Shown here in pieces: positions 57,141-64,000 of a DNA stretch of 64,000 nucleotides. A model generated the notes under the pieces. That model was not told the origin of the DNA and searched no databases. It saw nothing but the letters and a program-made list of their open reading frames with translations. This DNA is from Theocolax elegans (taxonomy: Eukaryota > Arthropoda > Insecta > Hymenoptera > Cerocephalidae). The stretch lies in NCBI GenBank assembly GCA_026168455.1, contig CM047426.1, positions 39,913,313 to 39,977,312 on the forward strand. The letters run 5' to 3'. The translations under genes were made by a program, and so were the position numbers. Within the stretch, counting starts at the first letter, position 1. Each line of letters begins with the position of its first letter.

Positions 57141-57149
57141 ATATATATA

Positions 57150-58795
57150 TTTTAAATTTGTTTTTTCAAGAATAGATAATATATGTATTTTTTCCGTGCG
57201 CAAAAAAAAGTTGTGAATATAACTTGAAAGAATGTGTATTAGTTTACTTCCTGATAAAACTCATAAAATAAAAACGGACCTAAAATTTAATGTAATGTTT
57301 TTAAAAAAAATGTACAATTTTTCGAAGATAAAATAAATATTAATCAAGTATAACATACACTTTTCCAAATATCTATATGTTAAATATACAATAAGTTAAA
57401 AATTAACTACATTAATTATTGCATTTTTAAGATAATTCTATTATAAACAGTAATGGCAAAAGAAAATTCAAATTTTAACAGTGGCAATATAAAATACGAA
57501 TTACATTTGAAAAGTTTTTAGAAAATTATTAATTTAGTAGCATGTAATTTAAATATTATTCAAATCAAAATTTAAAAAATGTATGGATATATAAGTGAGT
57601 AGATTACGTGTATTTATGTAAAACAATATTTTAAATAAACAAATATGTATTTATTAGAAACAAAACGTTATTATGGAATGCCTTTGTTTATAATAATTAA
57701 AATAAATATATGGGCTCTGTAACTAAAGGGAAAAAGTAAATTGGATATAATTATGGATTAATTAACGCAAATTTTGAAAGAGGGTGAAAATTACGAATTA
57801 CGAGAGAAATGGAAGAAACGGGTTTTTATTTATATACCGCTAAAATGTTATAAATAATTATTTAAAACTAATACAAAAATTAATTTAATTAAGAAGAAAG
57901 TTTTATTACTCTAAAAGTACAAGATATTATTGACATAGAACTTTTGGCGATGATCGTTCGTTATTAAATAAATTAATTTTAGGAGGTGAAGTTCTATTTA
58001 TAACCATTTAAAATAATCGAAAATTTTAATAAGTTGTTAACTAAAATACTACATAATTATTAAGTGATTTTTTGTCGTCCATGCAGTGTATTTAGGAGTA
58101 GTTTAGGTTTTCCTCGATATTGATGAACAAACCATATTTATTTATTTGGCGACGTTTCGATGGATATCCTCCATCCTCATCAGGCTATACTATTATTTCG
58201 TCAGTACCTATATGTTATTTCGTCAGTACCTATATATTGACGAAATAATAGTATAGCCTGATGAGGATGGAGGATATCCATCGAAACGTCGCCAAATAAA
58301 TAAATATGGTTTGTTCATCAATATCGAGGAAAACCTAAACTACTCTTAAAATACTACAATTTAATAAGTATATGTACTTTACTATTTTTGGTAAGTTAAT
58401 TTTTCATTAACATTTATAATTATTAAAATATAAATTTAAGCTTTAAAAGAATTCATATAGTTTAAAATTTACAGTTAACATTTAATATGTCTCTATTTTT
58501 TTATTATTTTTATTCTGATTTCATTACACTAAATTTTGGTAAAAACTTTTATTTATTAATTATAATCGTATTTAAAAAAAAATTAAATTTTTGGTATAAA
58601 ACCCAATGCACTATAACAGTACCTCCAAGGTGTTGTGTGAATTTGTTTAATTTTTAAGGTGTCCATAGTAGCAAAAAATAATACAATTTAAAACATTATT
58701 TTAAATAAATTAATTACGAAAAACCTTTTTCAAAATTAAAAATAGGGGGTTGGCGCGCGAAGCGCGCAGGGGGGCGAAGCTCCCCCAGTATATAT
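57150..58795 (-). repeat. 1.3-kb repeat unit with double hairpin, copy III (inverse)
   Basis: This is the reverse complement of copy I, including the GCGCGCGAAGCGCGC and GGGGGGCGAAGCTCCCCC hairpins (58753-58787). It is lengthened by a 293-bp insertion at 58055-58347. Together with 56645-57140 it forms the same two-part unit as 46330-48235. Confidence 0.85.
58055..58347. mobile_element. Palindromic Penelope-like insert with hammerhead-like motifs
   Basis: Flanked by the 11-bp duplication AAAATACTACA (58044-58054 and 58348-58358) in an otherwise intact repeat copy. The insert is an inverted duplication about a centre near 58215. Each arm carries CTGATGAG (58258-58265; complement at 58176-58183), a 6-bp stem GATGGA/TCCATC, and GAAAC (58283-58287; complement at 58154-58158), the core words of a hammerhead ribozyme. 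Penelope-like retroelements are known to carry hammerheads in their terminal repeats and often insert as inverted partial dimers. One extra G before the stem makes catalytic activity uncertain. Confidence 0.75.
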
Positions 58796-58829
58796 ATATA
58801 TATAGATATATATCATTATCCAGTGTTAT

Positions 58830-59115
58830 TTTTATCGTTATTCACGTGTAATCCCAATTGTCCCTTAACAATAACTATTGAACAATGATCCGAGTGCGGG
58901 AATAACAAAGCCTCGGCAAGTCGCTTACGGAGAGTCTCATTCGTGTACTTGCGAAAAAAACGTAAGCTGTACAAGACTGTTTATCTTTTTTGTAATATTA
59001 TCCAGATGATATTTCCACGTTAATTGAGGGTCGAGGGTAACACCTCAACTCACTACATTGTCCACAAAAGGAATGCGGACACCATTCCCAAATTCAACAT
59101 AGGATTGCTTCTACA
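58830..59115 (-). pseudogene. LINE reverse transcriptase C-terminal fragment
   Basis: The minus strand reads VEFGNGVRIPFVDNVV, then GVTLDPQLTWKYHLDNITKK and INSLVQLTFF, and after a shift LRKRLAEALLFPHSDHCSI. This is the thumb and following region of a jockey/CR1-like LINE RT. At least two disruptions are present. No palm motif is retained. Confidence 0.65.
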
Positions 59116-59296
59116 GCTGCTCTCCGCAGCCGAAACACTTTAATGACTGCGTGGCGCGTGGTCTCGTGTATCACACCGACTGTCATTCGTTCTTTCAGAG
59201 GGAGCTATCAGCGTCTTCGCTCGATTTGTCTACTTCTGTCTTCCGTTGTCCCCTTGAGCAAAGGTAATTGAACGGGTTAACTCTTTTATCTTTTCC

Positions 59297-60715
59297 TCAA
59301 GGACTTTGACCAATGTCTGTGCCAAGTCTTGCGGCGGATGCTTTCTCGCCGGCTTCTCTAATATTGCCGGTTTCACGCCGTTTATACTCCGATTCTGGAA
59401 GCAAGGCTATCTCGGATGGCGGAGGGTGCTTATACGCCTTATGTCCCTCCAGCGTCAGTTTGGCTTCAACAGCAAGATCGAGTAGCGTATGGATCGAGTC
59501 GCAATCCGTCCTGTGTACAAGATTTTGTATTTCTCGGCACAGGTTGCCGTGCAGCGTATCTAGTTGGTGCTCGATCCTTGGAGTAGGATCGAACCTTCGC
59601 ATAATATGAACTAGACAGGTTATATAGTCTCGCGTTTTTTCGCCAGGTCGTTGATAGTGAGTATTTATTTCGGCAATTGAAACCGCCTGTTCATTCCTTA
59701 CGACGAGCTTCTTTTTGGAATTCAGACCACGACGACCATCTATCTCTTTCGTTTTTCTACCAGAGTGCTGCAACGTCTTTGAATAGCTCTGGCAAGAAGC
59801 TTAGCAATTCGACCCCTGAAAGATTAGCCAGAATACGACATTCCTCAACCCGTTCAATAAATGAGTCAATGCACTGGTCGCCATCTGCTGAAAATTGTAG
59901 TCTCCAATTTCCGGACAATTTAATCGACGTCTTTCATAGACTATTCTGCAATCCTTTGCCAGGTGCTGTTCTCGGTCCTGGTAACACTCGTATTTCCAAA
60001 TCTCTCTTGACCTTGGAAGTTCCTCCCCTCCCATGCTTGACCGATTCCTCTCGAGAGTGATACTGATGTCGTTGGCTATGTACTTCATGTTGTGGCTGGT
60101 CCAATCTAGTGCTCGTTAATATAGGTTGTGTTTGTGCTGCTGTTAGCGCATTTACTTTTTCAATTAATTGCTTAACTGTGTCTGACTTTCCTTTCATAAA
60201 ACTTGCGAATACTACTGTTGTAGTGAGTTTTGTCTTGCTTGGGTTGATATCATCGTGTATAATATCGTCGACAGCTTCGTTATTTTTAGATAGTGATTTT
60301 GTGGTTTCTTAGAACCTTGCCGTAGTTGCGTTATCTTGGTTTAAGAAACTCTTTCACGATTTGTTTTCATATATTCTTTGACTCTTTTATAGTTGTTTAG
60401 AGTTAACAGCGGGTGGCTAGTGTTGTCGTCTATCGTCAAATTCTCCCACGGGTGTTCTACCGAGCTATATGTACTGATGAATCTTTGCCTGAGTTCTTCG
60501 CGATGATACCATACGGTGATTTCATCCTGCTCAAGTTTCTCTACGAATCCCTAGGCTCGTAATCGCCTAGAAGCCTTTTTGTCAGACGATTTAAATTGTC
60601 AAATTTATTTCCTGTATCTTTAAGTGACAGGTCATTGAGATATTATGGTATGTCTTCGTCTCTATAAAGCAAACACCAGTTTTCGATCTTCTGTCGTGTC
60701 AAACACGCCATATTT
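59297..60715 (-). pseudogene. Gypsy-type gag remnant
   Basis: The minus strand starts near 60711 with MACLTRQKIENWCLLYRDED. A polar linker follows (about 60197-60050), then a CYQDREQHLAKDC knuckle-like motif (about 60000). Next is a retrotransposon gag domain (about 59920-59770: SADGDQCIDSFIERVEECRI and LLSFLPELFKDVAALW), continuing RPGEKTRDYITCLVHIMRRF and LDTLHGNLCREIQNLVHRTD to 59297. The gag domain is of the type common in insect gypsy elements. The knuckle lies upstream of it, whereas it usually follows, so rearrangement is possible. Several stops and shifts, no pol. Confidence 0.7.
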
Positions 60716-62459
60716 ATAGTAACGATTTAAATAAATAATTTACAATAAATATTATCTCTCTTTCGTCTATAGTGCTTCGAAAATTGTACGACGAGAAATT
60801 ACAATTCCTAAATGGTATCGTTCCTAATAATTGCGATTTTTCAACGCACGCACTTTATTTTTCGCTTTGGAAAATAAAACTACAAGAATCATGAAATTAC
60901 TAAAATTTCTTGAAAGATCAAAAAAAAAATATCGAAAAGGATATACGTAAATTGTAAATAAAAGGAAATATTTTCAAAATTCGTATAGATGAACAATTCA
61001 AAAGAATCTGTTTTACCTCACTAAATTCAAGTTTTCACAAGTTTCAAAGAAAATTATAGATTTAAAAAATCCAAAAAAATTCAAAAATCTGAAAAATTAT
61101 AAAAATTTTAAAGTTTGCAACCTACCCAAATAACCGACCAATAAAATAAATAAATTAATATAAAAGAATTTTCTATTTTAAATCTCGCGCGTAAACGGTT
61201 CAGTAACTTTCGGTAAATTTGATGCGCGGCACGCGAACACTCTCCCCTCACCGCGCGGGCTAGTTTGGAGAGGGGCGCGTCTCACCCCACGTACCGCGGC
61301 CTACAAACTACTTAACTGCGCAATTAAGACGAGGCCGGTTTACACTGTATATTAATTTAACGAAATATGTTTTTTTTATATAATTAACGTAGTTATTAGT
61401 ATAATTAACCTGAGAATGTCCCAGAGATTCGACATTGTTTTTCATTTATGATTGTCTTATTAAAATAGCAATCCAACAAAATCAATAAATGAATAATTAA
61501 TTAATTATTGTAAACGGGTTTGACGGTTTATTAAAATTAGATATGTGTTAAATAACGCCAGTAAACGATTTGTTAAAACTTAAACGATTAATTAAAGGAA
61601 TTAAATTATGTAGAATAAGTAATTTAATTATTATAAACAACAAAAAAAAGGAAATCAAGAAAAAAATCTTTATAGAAAAATCATGCGCGTGTATCTATAG
61701 CGTAGATCAATAATCATCGATCGCGCATTAGATAATCTTTAAGATAACAAGATACATTAGTCCTTATAAGGGCTCGCGCAGTCATTCAAAGAACTATTAC
61801 GGTTTTTGACTCGAGAGGTTTTTCCTTCGTTTTCAATTATTATTTTTTGGCAGTCAGAGGCGTCCAGATCCTTCCGGGAGACCTTCGAGGAACTTTTTCT
61901 TTAGCAATAGTAAGTATGAACCAGAGGCTGGGTAGCCAACAGGCGACAAGCCCCGAGTGAATCCTGGTTCGTCTGGGATTTGCGACCCCTTTATTTTTTT
62001 TACGGGTAGAAAAGAGTTTAACTCTTACCCGTTTGTGTACCCCTTGGCTTGCAAAGGCCATGCGCGTTCGATGCCTGAGGCTAGATCCGGATAAACTTTT
62101 GGTGATCGGGCTTCCGCGCCGGTTATAATATTAAATTTTGCATTGTTAATTATTTCACGTATATTAATGGTTCGCGTCGAGACCAAGGAGCTGGATAACC
62201 ACCGGGTGACAAGCCCCGAGTAATCACGGAATCGATCCGTGATTGCGTAATTAATCATTTTTTTTATTCGAGTCGTCCGCGAAAAAAAATCAAATTATGC
62301 CATTGGCCACATATAAAAATAAATTATGTTTGTTTTTGTAATTTCTGTTTGACCTTCCCTGAATTTTCCTCTTCTTATGCGGGTCCTATATTACGCTTAT
62401 GAATTCTTAAATTTATTTTTTATTTTAATTTTCTTTCGCAACCAAACGAACCCACACGG
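60716..62459. other. Non-coding stretch with a G+C-rich patch and a diverged direct repeat
   Basis: 60720-61180 is A+T-rich. 61190-61345 is a G+C-rich patch. A diverged direct repeat links about 61905-61985 and 62160-62240 (both with GACAAGCCCCGAGT, preceded by GGATAACCACC or GGGTAGCCAAC). This might be the LTR or leader of the gag remnant, but no LTR ends were fixed. Confidence 0.45.
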
Positions 62460-63722
62460 TTGAAGATTTGCTCGAGGTCCTTCCGAGCGTTCATCATTGT
62501 CGTCGATCATTTCGCCTCAATAAAATTATATACACGTATATATATATGTAATGATACTGAGTACTTATTGTTGAAGTTATCCTTACCAAATTCTAAGATA
62601 CTCCTTGCCTCAGTTTACAGAAGGCCTAAGGGCCACGTTCTTAGTAAATTTTTCAGTGCTTTATAGGATCGCTCACACCTATACAATAACATAATAATTG
62701 CTGGAGACTAATTCAAATTTAACTGCGGATGATTACTATAGTAATCGTTATAAAGATTTAATTACTGAAAATTCATATTATATTGTGCCGTTTACTGCAA
62801 CACACCATAGAGATGATACTGATTCATCGCTGGACGTTAATTTAGTTGATTCTGTGGATAAAATTAAATTAGAAAAACAATATGGTAGTCCTTTTATAAA
62901 TGGCCACGATTTTATTATTATTGACTATAATATAATCTCTCAGGTCTCAGGTTACAAAACATATACATATCGTGATTTTAGAAACTTTTCCTCTTCCGCA
63001 TTTATTCACTCAATTACGTCAGATCTAAATACTACCTTGGCTCCCTCTGTTGAATCCTACAATGTTGATAACTATCTTGATATTATTCTACTTTGTATTT
63101 TCATTACAAATCTGGATAAATATGCACCTATCACTACTAAGCAAGTTTGTCCGCCATCAGCCCCGTGGCTCACCTTTCAAATGAAAACTATATGTAAATT
63201 GCATGACAGCTTATGTAAAAGAGCAAAGAGATGTCGTGATCCTGTCTTAGTCAGTATTAAAATATTCGGAAACAGCTTAAGCTTGAATTGAAATAAGCAT
63301 ATGACTCCTTTTACATACAATCATTTTCGAAACTTAAAGACAAATTGCAATGCTAGTGCTTGTTAAATAAACTTGGCATTGTAAGAGATACGTCTAACTC
63401 TCCATTAAAATACTTTACAGCAGATGATTTAATTCGGCACTACTCCTCAGATAGCAATCGCCATCCGTGCTGTACTACTGACCAGTTACAAGATATCTTC
63501 AGTTTGCTCCCTGCACATCACTATCTACTTATCAGATTTGAACCAATCTCTGTTGATCAAGTTGCGAAGATTCTTTGTTCTTGCTTGCCTAAAGCTAGAA
63601 GTCGTAGTTTGGATGGTCTCTCTTTGTCGTACTTAAAGGATATTTTTGAGGTAATTGCGCCCCCTCTCACTATTTTATTTAATTTATCTTTATCAACGAA
63701 TAACTATCCTGGAATGTGGAAA
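62460..63722 (+). pseudogene. LINE fragment: endonuclease C-part and RT N-part
   Basis: Read forward: LLASVYRRPKGHVLSKFFSA, NNIIIAG then NSNLTADDYYSNR (GDFNSN-type endonuclease box with the D and F lost), GHDFIIIDYNI near the end of the nuclease, then a linker. The RT entry follows as KARSRSLDGLSLSYLKDIFE and NLSLSTNNYPGMWKAA. It breaks off at about 63722, where a Penelope-like fragment on the other strand begins. Probably a jockey/CR1-type element. The frames carry several stops. Confidence 0.7.
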
Positions 63723-64000
63723 GCTGCGTTGATGTTGAGTTGGATGATTTGAAAAGAAATCAATAAGTCTACCCGAAGCTGTAGCTTTTTAAACCAATTA
63801 GTAATAATATGATTATTATTTATCGTTAAAGTCATGTCTAGAAAATTCATCTTATTGTTAATATTTATTTCGTAACTAAATTGCACATTATCATTATAAA
63901 AATTAAATAAGTTTAAAACCAAATTAATATGACATGTATTTATGCACATGATTGTATCATCAACATAACAATTTATAGAAAATGGGGTACAATTATAATT
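63719..64000 (-). pseudogene. Penelope-like RT fragment, cut by the window end
   Basis: The minus strand from 64000 reads TPFSINCYVDDTIMCI with the RT catalytic YVDD, then NKMNFLDMTLTINNNHIITN and WFKKLQ. After a frameshift near 63780 comes SGRLIDFFSNHPTQHQRSF. FLD-x-T and SGR-x-I-x-x-x-S-N-H-P are typical of Penelope-like RTs. The N-terminal part would lie beyond 64000. Confidence 0.75.

Overview
This is an A+T-rich eukaryotic genomic window, almost certainly from an arthropod and most likely an insect, possibly a hymenopteran. The reasons are R1-clade LINEs (one sitting in a CA/TG microsatellite), copia/gypsy-type LTRs, Penelope-like sequence, Helitrons, tRNA- and 5S-derived SINEs and very many foldback/MITE elements. 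There are no operons or bacterial features. The only host coding sequence I recognise with confidence is one 115-bp exon (17170-17284, +) of the SCAR/WAVE (WASF) gene. If its neighbouring exons lie outside the window, nearly everything else here is intronic on the + strand.

Layout. 1-6030: A+T-rich DNA, a TA-flanked MITE and a decayed R1-type LINE on the - strand. 6075-8900: a solo LTR inside a decayed copia pol. 8940-9760: a 58/117-bp minisatellite. 12180-14150: Helitron remnant 1 and degenerate repeats. 14500-21000: a jockey-type ORF1 remnant, several foldback MITEs, two copies of a tRNA-derived SINE, and the SCAR exon. 21260-28690: a solo LTR, a perfect-looking 3149-bp tandem duplication carrying 27-bp minisatellites and a Helitron helicase, then a cluster of multi-hairpin foldback repeats. 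28690-31800: Helitron Rep (-) interrupted by a 5S-derived SINE. 33200-37060: a hAT-type MITE, A+T-rich DNA and an inverted pair of coding-like segments. 37540-41900: Helitron 4 (+) with a TTAA MITE inserted. 42270-50630: two large solo-LTR candidates around a nest of foldbacks and repeat units. 50670-54600: a 3.9-kb FB-like foldback containing nested foldbacks and a palindromic tandem array. 54745-56565: the least damaged LINE (R1 clade). 56640-58800: an inverted copy of the 46.3-48.2 kb unit with a Penelope-type hammerhead palindrome inserted. 58830-64000: LINE, gypsy gag, LINE and Penelope-like fragments.

Relationships. The two Helitron parts at 31.8-28.7 kb and 27.5-26.0 kb (-) look like one element split by later insertions. 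Paralogous Helitron copies in the window provide an empty site that supports the TTAA insertion. Several foldback families share termini across tens of kilobases. The strongest candidate for something under-described is the three-hairpin foldback family (27.7-28.7 kb, 52.1-52.6 kb and partial copies), whose stems differ between copies while pairing is kept. All calls come from reading the sequence by eye; no database search was possible.
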